A stretch of 64,000 bases of DNA. Origin: Bacillus sp. 1NLA3E (GTDB lineage: Bacteria > Bacillota > Bacilli > Bacillales > Cytobacillaceae). The notes under the pieces are model-generated. The model saw nothing but the letters and a program-made list of their open reading frames with translations. It was not told where the DNA came from and ran no database searches. The stretch is taken from contig NC_021171.1 of the NCBI RefSeq assembly GCF_000242895.2, forward strand, positions 186,001 to 250,000, given 5' to 3'. A program made the position numbers and the translations under genes. How positions within the stretch are numbered: position 1 is the first letter of the stretch; each line of letters begins with the position of its first letter. Shown piece by piece: positions 28,286 through 41,519 of the stretch.

Positions 28286-28759
28286 TTGGATAACAATAAA
28301 CTTCAAGAAATGGTTGAAGAAATTTCAATACGATTTTTTCAAAAGTCCTTCCTGCATCAAGCTTTTTTCAATCCGAGATTGCGTTCTACAGGTGGACGAT
28401 ACCTTCTGGCGAATCATAATATTGATATTAATAAGAAGTATTTTGAACTTTTTGGCGAAAAAGAACTAATTGGTATTATTAAGCACGAGCTTTGCCATTA
28501 CCATCTGCATCTTGAAGGTAGGGGATACCGTCATCGTGATCACGATTTTAAACAACTGCTTAAGAAGGTGGAAGCACCTCGTTTTTGTACGCCTCTTCCT
28601 GGCCGAACGAAACGGAGAACGGTAAAAAAGGTCCTGATCTATAATTGCCAAGAGTGTTCTCAATTGTATAAACGGAAAAGAGCGGTGAATACTTCAAAAT
28701 ACGTATGTGGTAAATGTAAAGGGAAACTAGTGTTAGTAAAAGAGTTGACAGAGAAATAA
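28286..28759 (+). CDS. SprT-like zinc metalloprotease family protein (YdcK)
   Basis: A 157-residue SprT-like protein with the metal site HELCHYHLH (HExxH plus a third His) and a C-terminal zinc ribbon (CQECSQLY then CGKCKGKL). The bacterial function is unknown; the fold is shared with DNA-protein crosslink proteases. The TTG at 28286 (start MDNNKLQEMVEEI) has GAGGAGG at 9 bases. The frame is open back to 28253 but has no other site. The tRNA cluster follows. Confidence 0.92.
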   Translation: MDNNKLQEMVEEISIRFFQKSFLHQAFFNPRLRSTGGRYLLANHNIDINKKYFELFGEKELIGIIKHELCHYHLHLEGRGYRHRDHDFKQLLKKVEAPRFCTPLPGRTKRRTVKKVLIYNCQECSQLYKRKRAVNTSKYVCGKCKGKLVLVKELTEK

Positions 28760-28821
28760 ATTCATGTTAAATTTACATACCGTGACTGCTATATTAGCTA
28801 ATCATGAGTGATAATTTTTTC

Positions 28822-28850
28822 TTGACATTTGGTCAAAGAGTCCTTATAAT
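28822..28850 (+). promoter_or_regulatory. Consensus sigma-A promoter of the tRNA cluster
   Basis: TTGACA (28822-28827) and TATAAT (28845-28850) with an exact 17-base spacer, about 75 bases before tRNA-Asn. Confidence 0.92.
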
Positions 28851-28923
28851 TAAAAAAGTCGATAAGATGATATTAAGTTTTATATCACTGTTGATTACGA
28901 AATAAGATTTCCTATATCATTGT

Positions 28924-28998
28924 TCCGCAGTAGCTCAGTGGTAGAGCAATCGGCTGTTAACCGATCGGTCGTAGGTTCGAGTCCTACCTGCGGAGCCA
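28924..28998 (+). tRNA. tRNA-Asn (GUU)
   Basis: Cloverleaf with a 7-bp acceptor stem, TCCGCAG/CTGCGGA. Anticodon GTT, T-loop GGTTCGAGTCC, encoded CCA. First gene of the cluster. Confidence 0.97.
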
Positions 28999-29005
28999 TT
29001 TATTT

Positions 29006-29096
29006 GGGGAAGTACTCAAGAGGCTGAAGAGGCGCCCCTGCTAAGGGTGTAGGTCGGGTGACCGGCGCGAGGGTTCAAATCCCTCCTTCTCCGCCA
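29006..29096 (+). tRNA. tRNA-Ser (GCU)
   Basis: Class II tRNA with a long variable arm. Acceptor GGGGAAG/CTTCTCC (one G-U pair), anticodon GCT, encoded CCA. Confidence 0.95.
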
Positions 29097-29107
29097 GTTA
29101 ATATATA

Positions 29108-29179
29108 GGCCCCTTGGTCAAGTGGTTAAGACACCTCCCTTTCACGGAGGTAACACGGGTTCGAGTCCCGTAGGGGTCA
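29108..29179 (+). tRNA. tRNA-Glu (UUC)
   Basis: Acceptor GGCCCCT/AGGGGTC, anticodon TTC, T-loop GGTTCGAGTCC. CCA is not encoded (CTT follows the discriminator A). Confidence 0.95.
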
Positions 29180-29192
29180 CTTTAATAATTTT

Positions 29193-29269
29193 GGTCCGGT
29201 AGTTCAGTTGGTTAGAATGCCTGCCTGTCACGCAGGAGGTCGCGGGTTCGAGTCCCGTCCGGACCGCCA
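29193..29269 (+). tRNA. tRNA-Asp (GUC)
   Basis: Acceptor GGTCCGG/CCGGACC, anticodon GTC, encoded CCA. Confidence 0.97.
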
Positions 29270-29291
29270 TTTTTTTAAAAGTTTAAATTAT

Positions 29292-29366
29292 TGGGCTATA
29301 GCCAAGCGGTAAGGCAACGGACTTTGACTCCGTCATTCGTAGGTTCGATCCCTGCTAGCCCAGCCA
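29292..29366 (+). tRNA. tRNA-Gln (UUG)
   Basis: Acceptor TGGGCTA/TAGCCCA, anticodon TTG, encoded CCA. Confidence 0.96.
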
Positions 29367-29376
29367 TTTTTTGTTC

Positions 29377-29452
29377 GAGCCATTAGCTCAGTTGGTAGAG
29401 CATCTGACTTTTAATCAGAGGGTCGAAGGTTCAAGTCCTTCATGGCTCACCA
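29377..29452 (+). tRNA. tRNA-Lys (UUU)
   Basis: Acceptor GAGCCAT/ATGGCTC, anticodon TTT, encoded CCA. Confidence 0.97.
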
Positions 29453-29467
29453 TTTTCATTTTCATAC

Positions 29468-29552
29468 GCGGGTGTGGCGGAATTGGCAGACGCACTAGAC
29501 TTAGGATCTAGCGCCGCAAGGCGTGGGGGTTCGACTCCCTTCACCCGCACCA
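29468..29552 (+). tRNA. tRNA-Leu (UAG)
   Basis: Class II tRNA. Acceptor GCGGGTG/CACCCGC, anticodon TAG, variable arm GCCGCAAGGC, encoded CCA. Confidence 0.96.
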
Positions 29553-29614
29553 CTAATTACCAGTTGATTGTGGTTATTAGTCGGTGGTACAATGTTTATT
29601 GTCGCTGTGAATTT

Positions 29615-29700
<86 letters not shown>

Positions 29701-29718
29701 AAAAAACACAAAAAGATG

Positions 29719-29747
29719 TTGACAACGTTAATTGGTTTTGTTATAAT
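29719..29747 (+). promoter_or_regulatory. Consensus sigma-A promoter inside the tRNA cluster
   Basis: TTGACA (29719-29724) and TATAAT (29742-29747) with an exact 17-base spacer. It lies between tRNA-Leu(GAG) and tRNA-Arg and can drive the last three tRNAs and the whole rRNA operon. Confidence 0.92.
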
Positions 29748-29773
29748 AATTAAGTTGCTAATTTTTAGTTAAT

Positions 29774-29850
29774 GCGCCCGTAGCTCAATTGGATAGAGTA
29801 TCTGACTACGAATCAGAAGGTTGTAGGTTCGACCCCTGTCGGGCGCACCA
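29774..29850 (+). tRNA. tRNA-Arg (ACG)
   Basis: Acceptor GCGCCCG/CGGGCGC, anticodon ACG (A34 read as inosine), encoded CCA. Confidence 0.97.
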
Positions 29851-29856
29851 TATATA

Positions 29857-29933
29857 CGGGAAGTAGCTCAGCTTGGTAGAGCACTTGGTTTGGGACCAAG
29901 GGGTCGCAGGTTCGAATCCTGTCTTCCCGACCA
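29857..29933 (+). tRNA. tRNA-Pro (UGG)
   Basis: Acceptor CGGGAAG/CTTCCCG, anticodon TGG, encoded CCA. Confidence 0.97.
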
Positions 29934-29961
29934 TTTTCTTAAGTGGAATTTAAATGAATAT

Positions 29962-30035
29962 GCGGGTGTAGTTTAGTGGTAAAACCACAGCCTTCCAAGC
30001 TGTTGTTGTGGGTTCGATTCCCATCACCCGCTCCA
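29962..30035 (+). tRNA. tRNA-Gly (UCC)
   Basis: Acceptor GCGGGTG/CACCCGC, anticodon TCC, encoded CCA. Ends about 110 bases before 16S rRNA. Confidence 0.97.
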
Positions 30036-30040
30036 AAAAT

Positions 30041-30054
30041 TGTTCTTTGAAAAC
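30041..30054 (+). promoter_or_regulatory. rRNA leader boxA-like antitermination motif
   Basis: TGTTCTTTGAAAAC resembles the Bacillus boxA (TGCTCTTTGAAAAC). A second copy, TGTTCCTTGAAAAC at about 31803, lies in the spacer before 23S. Such motifs recruit Nus factors. Confidence 0.7.
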
Positions 30055-30147
30055 TAAACAAACAAACGTCAACAATATAATTTTTTTATAGTGTGAATGA
30101 CTTCGGTCGTGATCACTAGCCAACGTAACTTTTATGAGTCAATCAAC

Positions 30148-31708
<1,561 letters not shown>

Positions 31709-31902
31709 TGTCGTAAAGACAATCGGAACACAACACTTATAGTGATGTGATGTTGATGGTTTGTTTGTTTAGTTTTGAGAGAGCAATCTCTTAAAGCTTT
31801 TTTGTTCCTTGAAAACTAGATAATCGTAAGAAGAAGAATTGTAAGACCGAGAAACACCACATTAGTTTTTTTCTCTCTTATATAATAAGAGATTAACCTT
31901 TA

Positions 31903-34838
<2,936 letters not shown>

Positions 34839-34912
34839 AAAACGGTGTTATTAGTTTTACAACTTCTTCTGCATTATCTAGTTTTGAGGGAATGAAAATT
34901 CCCAATTAAATA

Positions 34913-35030
<118 letters not shown>

Positions 35031-35090
35031 TGTTTTTTAATCATAATTTATGTTATGATTGTTTGTAAGAAAATCAATAATTAATACCGT

Positions 35091-35164
<74 letters not shown>

Positions 35165-35170
35165 TCCTTT

Positions 35171-35203
35171 AAAAAAGCGAAACATTGTTTCGTCTTTTTT
35201 TTT
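35171..35203 (+). terminator. Terminator of the rRNA operon
   Basis: GCGAAAC pairs with GTTTCGT around ATT, followed by nine T. Confidence 0.92.
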
Positions 35204-35314
35204 GTTCAAAGTTAAGAAAATATTAAATTCTGAGCAAAGCCTGTATTGAGTAATTCTTTATGGTTGTTTTTGCTCAAAGGGTAAAAATCATGTACACTAC
35301 ATATAGAATGTTTT

Positions 35315-35342
35315 CCCTTAGGAGGAATCCTAGGGTTTTTTT
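35315..35342 (+). promoter_or_regulatory. Attenuator-like hairpin in the tsaE leader
   Basis: CCCTTAGGA pairs with TCCTAGGG (one bulge) and is followed by seven T, about 45 bases before the tsaE start. It could be a second rRNA operon terminator or a leader attenuator. Confidence 0.6.
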
Positions 35343-35385
35343 ATTGAAAAAGTATAAAGAATATACAAAAAAGGTGATAAATGGT

Positions 35386-35838
35386 ATGAGTGAATTTGAG
35401 TTCATTTCAAATAATCCGCAACAAACAACAGAATTTGCTAAACAACTAGCTCAAAAACTTCAACCTGGAGATGTGATTGCTCTTGAGGGTGATTTAGGTG
35501 CGGGGAAGACCACTTTTACAAAAGGGCTTGCAGAGGGGTTAGGTATCAGTAGAACGGTCAATAGCCCAACTTTTACGATCATAAAAGAATATCAAGGGAG
35601 AATTCCGCTTTATCATATGGATGTATATAGAGTAGAGGATTCTTTTGAAGATCTAGGTTTTGATGAGTATTTCGAAGGAAATGGTGTAACTGTTGTGGAG
35701 TGGGCTCATCTCATTAAGGATCAGTTACCTGATAGTATATTGACGATTTACCTATACCATGAAAATGAATATGCACGTAAAATTGTTTTAAAACCGCGAG
35801 GGACTCGCTATGAGGAATTATGTAAGGAGATTAACTAA
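35386..35838 (+). CDS. tsaE: tRNA t6A biosynthesis ATPase TsaE
   Basis: A 150-residue P-loop ATPase (EGDLGAGKTTFTKG, then NSPTFTIIKEY and VVEWAHLI) that drives turnover of the TsaBD complex during threonylcarbamoylation of tRNA A37. The ATG at 35386 (MSEFEFIS) has AGGTG at 9 bases; the frame is open upstream to 35260 but that would run through the attenuator. The stop overlaps the start of tsaB. thiL, which precedes it in B. subtilis, is not here; the rRNA operon is instead. Confidence 0.95.
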   Translation: MSEFEFISNNPQQTTEFAKQLAQKLQPGDVIALEGDLGAGKTTFTKGLAEGLGISRTVNSPTFTIIKEYQGRIPLYHMDVYRVEDSFEDLGFDEYFEGNGVTVVEWAHLIKDQLPDSILTIYLYHENEYARKIVLKPRGTRYEELCKEIN

Positions 35839-36539
35839 TGAAGGTATTAGCAATTGATACTTCTAATTATGCTTTAGGAATTTCACTCATTGATGAAGAT
35901 AAGGTTATTGGTGAATACATTACGAATGTAAAGAAAAATCATTCTGTCCGAGTCATGCCAGCAATTGAGGAGTTGATGAAGGTTTGTGATATCCTTCCTT
36001 CAGATTTAACCAAGATAGTTGTTGCAAAAGGGCCAGGCTCATATACGGGTGTGCGAATCGGTGTAACGATTGCCAAAACACTGGCTTGGACATTGAATAT
36101 TCCGCTAGTAGGGGTTTCCAGCTTAGAAGTATTGGCTGCATCAGTCGGTCGTTATTTCCAAGGAAGCATTTCGCCATTATTTGATGCTAGACGAGGACAA
36201 GTTTATACCGGGCTTTACCAATTCAATGAAGGAAAACTGCAAGTTATCAAAAAAGACCAGCTTGTACTTTCACAGGACTGGGCGCAGGACTTGAAAAAAC
36301 GATCTGAAAGCATCTTATTTATTGGTAATGATTTACCGATTCATCGGAATGGGATTGAAGAAGTTCTTACACATCAAGCATACTTTGCAGAGATAACAGA
36401 ACATAACCCACGTCCTTCCGAGTTGGCTTTGTTAGGAAGGGATTTACCCGGGGAGGATGTTCATTCCTTTGTACCGAATTACATAAGACTTGCTGAGGCA
36501 GAGGCAAAATGGTTGGAAGCAAAAAAAGAAATGCAATAG
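35838..36539 (+). CDS. tsaB: tRNA t6A biosynthesis protein TsaB
   Basis: A 233-residue ASKHA-fold partner of TsaD. It starts VLAIDTSNYALGISLID and has the motif VAKGPGSYTGVRIGVTIAKTLAW. It lacks the metal-binding residues of TsaD and acts as a scaffold. TAATG overlap with tsaE shows translational coupling; rimI follows after 20 bases. Confidence 0.96.
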   Translation: MKVLAIDTSNYALGISLIDEDKVIGEYITNVKKNHSVRVMPAIEELMKVCDILPSDLTKIVVAKGPGSYTGVRIGVTIAKTLAWTLNIPLVGVSSLEVLAASVGRYFQGSISPLFDARRGQVYTGLYQFNEGKLQVIKKDQLVLSQDWAQDLKKRSESILFIGNDLPIHRNGIEEVLTHQAYFAEITEHNPRPSELALLGRDLPGEDVHSFVPNYIRLAEAEAKWLEAKKEMQ

Positions 36540-36559
36540 TTTAAAGAAGGAAGAATGAT

Positions 36560-37009
36560 ATGAACGGATCACTAACTTTCCGAGATATGGAATTAAAAGA
36601 TATCGATGATGTACTAAAAATAGAGCATGAATCGTTTACTGCCCCTTGGAGTCGTGAGGCATTTGTCAATGAACTGACAAGCAATCGGTTCGCAGTCTAT
36701 ATTGTCATTGAAGAGGCCGAACAGGTAGTTGGATATTGTGGTGTATGGGTGATTGTGGATGAAGCTCATATAACAAATATTGCACTACTTCCAGAACATA
36801 GGGGGAAAAAGCTAGGGGAAGCATTGTTATTGAAGGTAATGGAGGTAACGAAGAAATTGGGTGCAGTAAAGATGACACTTGAAGTGAGGGTAACTAATTC
36901 AGTAGCTCTGGCTTTATACCGTAAGCTAGGGTTTAAAGATGGTGCAATTCGTAAAGGGTATTATACTGATAACCGTGAAGATGCTTTAGTAATGTGGGTG
37001 GAGTTATGA
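36560..37009 (+). CDS. rimI: Ribosomal protein S18 alanine N-acetyltransferase RimI
   Basis: A 149-residue GNAT acetyltransferase. The acetyl-CoA loop reads [15 protein letters not shown] and the end [18 protein letters not shown] is typical of RimI. It acetylates the N-terminus of S18 in the E. coli system. It lies between tsaB and tsaD in one operon, with ATGA overlap to tsaD. Confidence 0.94.
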   Translation: MNGSLTFRDMELKDIDDVLKIEHESFTAPWSREAFVNELTSNRFAVYIVIEEAEQVVGYCGVWVIVDEAHITNIALLPEHRGKKLGEALLLKVMEVTKKLGAVKMTLEVRVTNSVALALYRKLGFKDGAIRKGYYTDNREDALVMWVEL

Positions 37010-38028
37010 GAAAAGATCTATTAATAATGGGCATTGAGTCAAGTTGTGATGAAACGGCAGTTGCTATTGTAAAAAACGGACGGGAAATCGTTTCGAATGT
37101 TATTGCTTCACAAATTGAAAGTCATAAACGGTTTGGTGGTGTTGTTCCAGAAATAGCATCGCGACACCATGTTGAGCAGATTACAATTGTTTTAGAGGAA
37201 GCAATGAAACAAGCAGGAGTCACCTTTAAAGACTTAGATGCCATTGCAGTTACCGAAGGCCCAGGGTTAGTTGGTGCTCTTTTAATTGGGGTAAATGCAG
37301 CTAAAGCAATCGCTTTTGCTCATAGTATTCCACTCGTCGGTGTCCATCATATCACCGGTCATATTTATGCGAATCGTCTTGTGACTGAAATGAATTTCCC
37401 ACTCCTTTCCTTAGTTGTTTCTGGTGGTCATACTGAGCTAGTCTATATGAAGGAACATGGAGATTTTAAGGTTATTGGTGAAACAAGAGATGATGCAGCA
37501 GGTGAAGCATATGATAAGGTTGCCCGAACGCTGAATCAACCTTATCCGGGTGGTCCTCATATTGACCGAATGGCACAAGAAGGAAAGCCTACGATCAACT
37601 TGCCAAGAGCATGGCTAGAAGAAGGCTCATATGATTTTAGTTTTAGTGGATTAAAATCAGCTGTAATAAATACAGTTCATAATGCAGAGCAACGTGGAGA
37701 GAGCATCAAACCAGAGGATCTTGCAGCAAGCTTTCAGCAAAGTGTTATTGATGTGTTAGTTACAAAAGCCGTAAAAGCTGCGAAAGAATATCAAGTTAAG
37801 CAGGTCCTACTCGCAGGTGGTGTAGCAGCCAATAAGGGATTAAGAGCGGCACTAACAGAGGCATTTACTAAAATTCCCGAAATCGAGTTGGTCATTCCAC
37901 CATTATCCTTATGTACGGATAATGCCGCGATGATTGCAGCAGTCGGTAGCGTTTTATTTGAAAAAGGAAAGCGTGCTAACCTTTCATTAAATGGCAATCC
38001 TGGATTGGACATCACGATCTACAATTAA
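37006..38028 (+). CDS. tsaD: tRNA t6A transferase TsaD (Gcp)
   Basis: Transfers the threonylcarbamoyl group to A37 of ANN-decoding tRNAs. The 340-residue protein has [16 protein letters not shown], the metal-binding [11 protein letters not shown] and [11 protein letters not shown], and [12 protein letters not shown]. The ATG at 37006 overlaps the rimI stop (ATGA), which I prefer over the in-frame ATG at 36994. It is the last gene of the operon. A terminator and a DnaA-box cluster follow. Confidence 0.97.
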   Translation: MRKDLLIMGIESSCDETAVAIVKNGREIVSNVIASQIESHKRFGGVVPEIASRHHVEQITIVLEEAMKQAGVTFKDLDAIAVTEGPGLVGALLIGVNAAKAIAFAHSIPLVGVHHITGHIYANRLVTEMNFPLLSLVVSGGHTELVYMKEHGDFKVIGETRDDAAGEAYDKVARTLNQPYPGGPHIDRMAQEGKPTINLPRAWLEEGSYDFSFSGLKSAVINTVHNAEQRGESIKPEDLAASFQQSVIDVLVTKAVKAAKEYQVKQVLLAGGVAANKGLRAALTEAFTKIPEIELVIPPLSLCTDNAAMIAAVGSVLFEKGKRANLSLNGNPGLDITIYN

Positions 38029-38077
38029 ATCGAAAATCTCTGTTCTTTCGACAACATTTAATTGAAAACAGATCCTT

Positions 38078-38247
38078 CTATCCACAATTAATCCGAAAAA
38101 ACATTTTACTCTTCTTACGCCAAGAAGAGTTTTTTTGTGGATAAGTGTATATAACATGTGTATAGTGTGGATAAGTATAGCGGAAATTGTGGATAATGTG
38201 GAAAACCCCTGTGGATGCTGTAAAAATAATAAGCTTAATGTGAATAA
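38078..38247. other. DnaA-box cluster
   Basis: Three perfect 9-mer boxes TGTGGATAA lie on the plus strand at 38136-38144, 38166-38174 and 38188-38196. Near matches are at 38078-38086 (CTATCCACA, opposite orientation), 38197-38205 (TGTGGAAAA), 38210-38218 (TGTGGATGC) and 38239-38247 (TGTGAATAA). The stretch is free of genes. In B. subtilis a DnaA-box cluster is known near gcp/tsaD (recollection), so this looks like the conserved cluster that titrates DnaA. Confidence 0.85.
38108..38137 (+). terminator. Terminator behind tsaD
   Basis: ACTCTTCTT pairs with AAGAAGAGT around ACGCC, followed by seven T. Confidence 0.92.
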
Positions 38248-38357
38248 AATTGTTAATAAGTAATGAATAACTTTTTCAGTTATGATTTCCCACATATTTT
38301 CACGAATTTGGATGAAAAATATCGAAAAAAGTAGATAAATCTCGAAAAAACAACTTG

Positions 38358-38407
38358 AAAAAAACCACAAAAGTTATGACAAAAGTCGTCAGTTTTGTGG
38401 TTTTTTT
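38358..38407. terminator. Long hairpin with A and T runs
   Basis: AAAAACCACAAAA pairs with TTTTGTGGTTTTT, with an inner TGAC/GTCA stem. It lies 330 bases behind tsaD with no gene between, so what it terminates is unclear. Confidence 0.7.
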
Positions 38408-38411
38408 ATTT

Positions 38412-38470
38412 GCTGTGTAAAATTAGAATGTTGATTTCCGCTACAATCAACAATGAGTTTTAACACAGCC
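38412..38470. repeat. Internally deleted form of the palindromic repeat
   Basis: Left arm GCTGTGTAAA with ATGTTGATTTCCGCT and right arm AATCAACA with TTTTAACACAGC are the outer arms of the repeat seen at 18654-18840, joined without the GC-rich core. Confidence 0.6.
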
Positions 38471-38529
38471 TTTTTATTATAAAATAAGGCTGTTTTCGTA
38501 AAATTTGTTGCTATTTACTTATGAGAGTA

Positions 38530-38862
38530 GAGGCTGATTTCCGCTCCAGGTGCTCGCTTTCCGCGGGGCGTGCGGTGAGCCTCCTCGGCGTTTTACGGAG
38601 GCTGCTGAAAAAGTCCTTTTCTATTTAAAATGAAGTTTTTGACAATACACAATCCCAAAATCCCGCCATTTTCCTCTATCGAAGTGGAGGATTCAGTCCG
38701 ATTTACTCCTCATTATTAAATCGAAAGTGGGGATGGATTTTTCAGGGAATTGCTTTTCTCAAAATTTCTCAGCCTTTTTCAGTGGCCTCGTTTTACGCCT
38801 GCGGGGTCTCACCTGTCCCGCTGCTCCCGCAGGAGTCGAGCACCTTCCGCTCCAATCAGTTT
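38530..38862. repeat. GC-rich palindromic intergenic repeat, copy 3, interrupted
   Basis: The left half (AGGCTGATTTCCGCTCC through GAGCCTCCTCGGCG) and the right half (GCCTGCGGGGTCTCACCTG through CCGCTCCAATCAGT) match copies 1 and 2 in reverse orientation. They are separated by a 192-bp insert at the tip of the palindrome. Confidence 0.88.
38598..38789. mobile_element. MITE-like element, 192 bp, with 8-bp target duplication
   Basis: Ends are inverted repeats GAGGCTGCTGAAAAAG and CTTTTTCAGTGGCCTC (14 of 16 positions pair). Both sides carry the direct repeat GTTTTACG (38590-38597 and 38790-38797). Removing the element and one copy of the repeat restores an intact palindromic repeat. It contains no transposase gene, so it needs a transposase in trans; the family cannot be named with certainty. 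Confidence 0.88.
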
Positions 38863-38929
38863 CATTTTTAAAGGTATACATTCAATCTTTTAGAAAACAG
38901 CATAAAATAATTACCGTTTCAAGATTTCC

Positions 38930-40855
38930 CTAGTCCTCAGCAAGTTCAGCCCATTCCTCCATCAGTTCTTCAAGCGTGGAATGTGCCGCCTCGTTTTGGC
39001 CGTTAAGCTCCAACACTTTTTCATGGTTTTGGTATATCTCTGGGTCACATAATAGCTGTTCGTTAGTTGAGATCAGTGTCTCTAATTTTTCGACACTCGC
39101 CTCAATTTCCTCCATTCTTCTCTGTCGTTGGCGCTCCAATTTTTTTGTTTCCTTATCCTGTTGATAAGTATTTTTTACTGGAGTGCCAGCAAGTGTTGTC
39201 CCCACCTTAGGTGTATTCTCAAGTGCTTTTAGCTCAACTTGTTCGAGTTTCTTTTCAACGTAGTAGTCATAATCACCTAAATATTCGACAGCGCCGTTCT
39301 TCCCTAATTCGATCACTTTTGTAACGATTCGATTAATGAAATAACGGTCATGTGAAACGAATAAAATAGTTCCAGGATAATCGATGAGGGCGTTTTCTAG
39401 TACCTCTTTGCTGTCTAAATCCAGATGGTTCGTGGGCTCATCAAGAATGAGGAGATTAGCTTTTTCCATCATAAGCTTGGCGAGGGCAAGTCGAGCTTTT
39501 TCTCCGCCGCTTAAGGTTGAAACAATTTTCAAAACATCGTCACCCGAAAATAAAAAATTACCTAAAACAGTTCGAACTTCTTTTTCAGGCTTTAACGGAT
39601 ATTCATCCCATAGTTCATTTAACACACGTTTATTTGATGTTAATTCAGCTTGTTCCTGATCATAATAGCCAATCGAGACGTTGGAGCCTAATTGGAATGT
39701 GCCAGCTAACGGATCTAGTTTTTGTACAATAGTTTTTAATAAGGTGGATTTACCGATCCCATTCGGCCCAACCAGCGCGATACTTTCCCCACGGGTAATT
39801 CGAATGGATATATTTTCAGATACCCTTTCTTCACCATAACCAACAGCGACAGAATGGACGTTTAACACTTCATTTCCGCTTTGTTTTTCAATATCAAAAG
39901 AGAATGTAGCTGATTTCTCATTTCCTAGAGGCCGGTTCATAACATCCATTCGATTAAGTTGTTTCCGCCGGCTTTGCGCCCTTTTTGTAGTGGATGCACG
40001 GGCGAGGTTTCGAGCAACAAAATCTTGTAACTTCGTAATTTCATCCTGCTGCTTTTCATACATCTTCATTTCACGTTCATAGTTTTCTGCCTTGTGCACG
40101 AGATAGGAACTATAATTTCCTGTGAATTTTAGGATTTGTTGCCGTGACATTTCATAAACCTGGTTGACAACTTTGTCTAAAAAGTAGCGATCATGAGAAA
40201 CAATTAAAATAGCTCCTTCGTAATTTTGTAAATACTGTTCTAACCAGGACAATGTTTCAATGTCTAAATGGTTGGTGGGTTCGTCCAAAATAAGAATATC
40301 GGGTTTGGTTAATAATAATTTTCCAAGTGCAAGCCGCGTTTTTTGGCCACCACTCAGGCTGGAAATTTTGGTAGAATAATCAAAGGTATGAAAATTTAAA
40401 CCGTGAAGAACGGAACGAATATCGGCCTCGTATTGGTACCCTCCAAGGTCTTTAAATTGAACCTGCAAGAGGTCATAATCCTTTAATAATTTTTCGTAAG
40501 TGCTTGTTTCTTTTAATATTGCTGGATCAGACATTTGTTCTTCATATTGTCGAAGCTTTTGTTCAAGAATTCGTAATCCAGCAAAAACCGTAAGCATTTC
40601 TTCCCAAATGGAAAGGCTTGATTCCAGCCCTGTATTTTGTGCTAAATACCCAATCGTAACTTCCTTTGGTTTCATGATTTCTCCAGAATCAAAGGACATC
40701 TGCCCAGCAATGATTTTTAGCAGAGTAGATTTTCCAGCACCGTTACGGCCGACTAAGGCAATTCTATCTCGAGTTTGTACTTCTAGTTTAATATTAGATA
40801 AAATAAGATCTGCACCATAATATTTATTTAATTGGTTTACTTGTAATAATATCAT
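38930..40855 (-). CDS. ydiF: ABC-F family ATPase YdiF
   Basis: A 641-residue protein with two ABC ATPase domains and no membrane part: Walker A GRNGAGKSTLLKI and GPNGIGKSTLLKT, signatures LSGGQKTRLALGK and LSGGEKARLALAK, and Walker B LLILDEPTNHLD in both. The linker (AQSRRKQLNRMD) and the C-terminal coiled coil fit the ribosome-associated ABC-F group. Position behind tsaD and next to moaC is as in B. subtilis. ABC-F proteins act on stalled ribosomes or protect against antibiotics; the specific role is unknown. Confidence 0.93.
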   Translation of the reverse strand: MILLQVNQLNKYYGADLILSNIKLEVQTRDRIALVGRNGAGKSTLLKIIAGQMSFDSGEIMKPKEVTIGYLAQNTGLESSLSIWEEMLTVFAGLRILEQKLRQYEEQMSDPAILKETSTYEKLLKDYDLLQVQFKDLGGYQYEADIRSVLHGLNFHTFDYSTKISSLSGGQKTRLALGKLLLTKPDILILDEPTNHLDIETLSWLEQYLQNYEGAILIVSHDRYFLDKVVNQVYEMSRQQILKFTGNYSSYLVHKAENYEREMKMYEKQQDEITKLQDFVARNLARASTTKRAQSRRKQLNRMDVMNRPLGNEKSATFSFDIEKQSGNEVLNVHSVAVGYGEERVSENISIRITRGESIALVGPNGIGKSTLLKTIVQKLDPLAGTFQLGSNVSIGYYDQEQAELTSNKRVLNELWDEYPLKPEKEVRTVLGNFLFSGDDVLKIVSTLSGGEKARLALAKLMMEKANLLILDEPTNHLDLDSKEVLENALIDYPGTILFVSHDRYFINRIVTKVIELGKNGAVEYLGDYDYYVEKKLEQVELKALENTPKVGTTLAGTPVKNTYQQDKETKKLERQRQRRMEEIEASVEKLETLISTNEQLLCDPEIYQNHEKVLELNGQNEAAHSTLEELMEEWAELAED

Positions 40856-40999
40856 TGTTTTTCACCTCTATTGCGATAGAGTAAGTTTATCGTATTCCTA
40901 TCATATCAGCAATAACTCCAATCTTGTGAAGGAAAATACAAGTTGATACATACATGTTTGGAAAAATAGTGTATGATTTTGTTAGAAAGGTGTGTACAT

Positions 41000-41494
41000 A
41001 TGGGAGAATTTACGCATTTTAATGAAGAAGGCCGTGCTAAAATGGTCGATGTTAGCAGTAAACCTGAAACAATTAGAACAGCTCTCGCTTATTCAAGTAT
41101 TACTGTTAGCTGTGATATTTATGAAAAAATAACCAATAATGAAATGAAAAAAGGGGATGTCCTAGCAGTTGCACAAGTTGCAGCAGTAATGGCATGTAAA
41201 AAAACTTGGGATATTATTCCAATGTGTCACCCGATTCCCTTAAATGGTGTAGATATTTCTTTTTCATGGGGAAAAGAAAATAATGACTATATTTTGCACA
41301 TTTCAGCAAAGGTTAAAACAAAAGGAAATACAGGTGTGGAAATGGAAGCGTTAACAGCAGCCTCGGTTTGTGCTTTAACGGTTTACGATATGTGTAAGGC
41401 AGTCGATAAAGGTATGGTAATTGGAAAAACGTTTTTAGTTGAAAAAACAGGTGGGAAAAGCGGAGATTTTCATAGAGAAAACCGTGTGAAATAA
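41000..41494 (+). CDS. moaC: Cyclic pyranopterin monophosphate synthase MoaC
   Basis: Second enzyme of molybdenum cofactor synthesis. The 164-residue protein has [12 protein letters not shown], the motif [14 protein letters not shown] and [21 protein letters not shown] with the catalytic acidic and Lys residues. The ATG at 41000 has AAGGTG at 8 bases; an in-frame ATG at 40973 lacks a site. moaC next to rex is the usual Bacillus order. Confidence 0.96.
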   Translation: MGEFTHFNEEGRAKMVDVSSKPETIRTALAYSSITVSCDIYEKITNNEMKKGDVLAVAQVAAVMACKKTWDIIPMCHPIPLNGVDISFSWGKENNDYILHISAKVKTKGNTGVEMEALTAASVCALTVYDMCKAVDKGMVIGKTFLVEKTGGKSGDFHRENRVK

Positions 41495-41519
41495 TTTTAT
41501 ATTGGAGAGGAGAGTTGTT

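Noticed and set aside
38727-38933. Open frame of 68 codons near the ydiF end
   Set aside because: It covers the end of the MITE and half of the repeat; no ribosome site.
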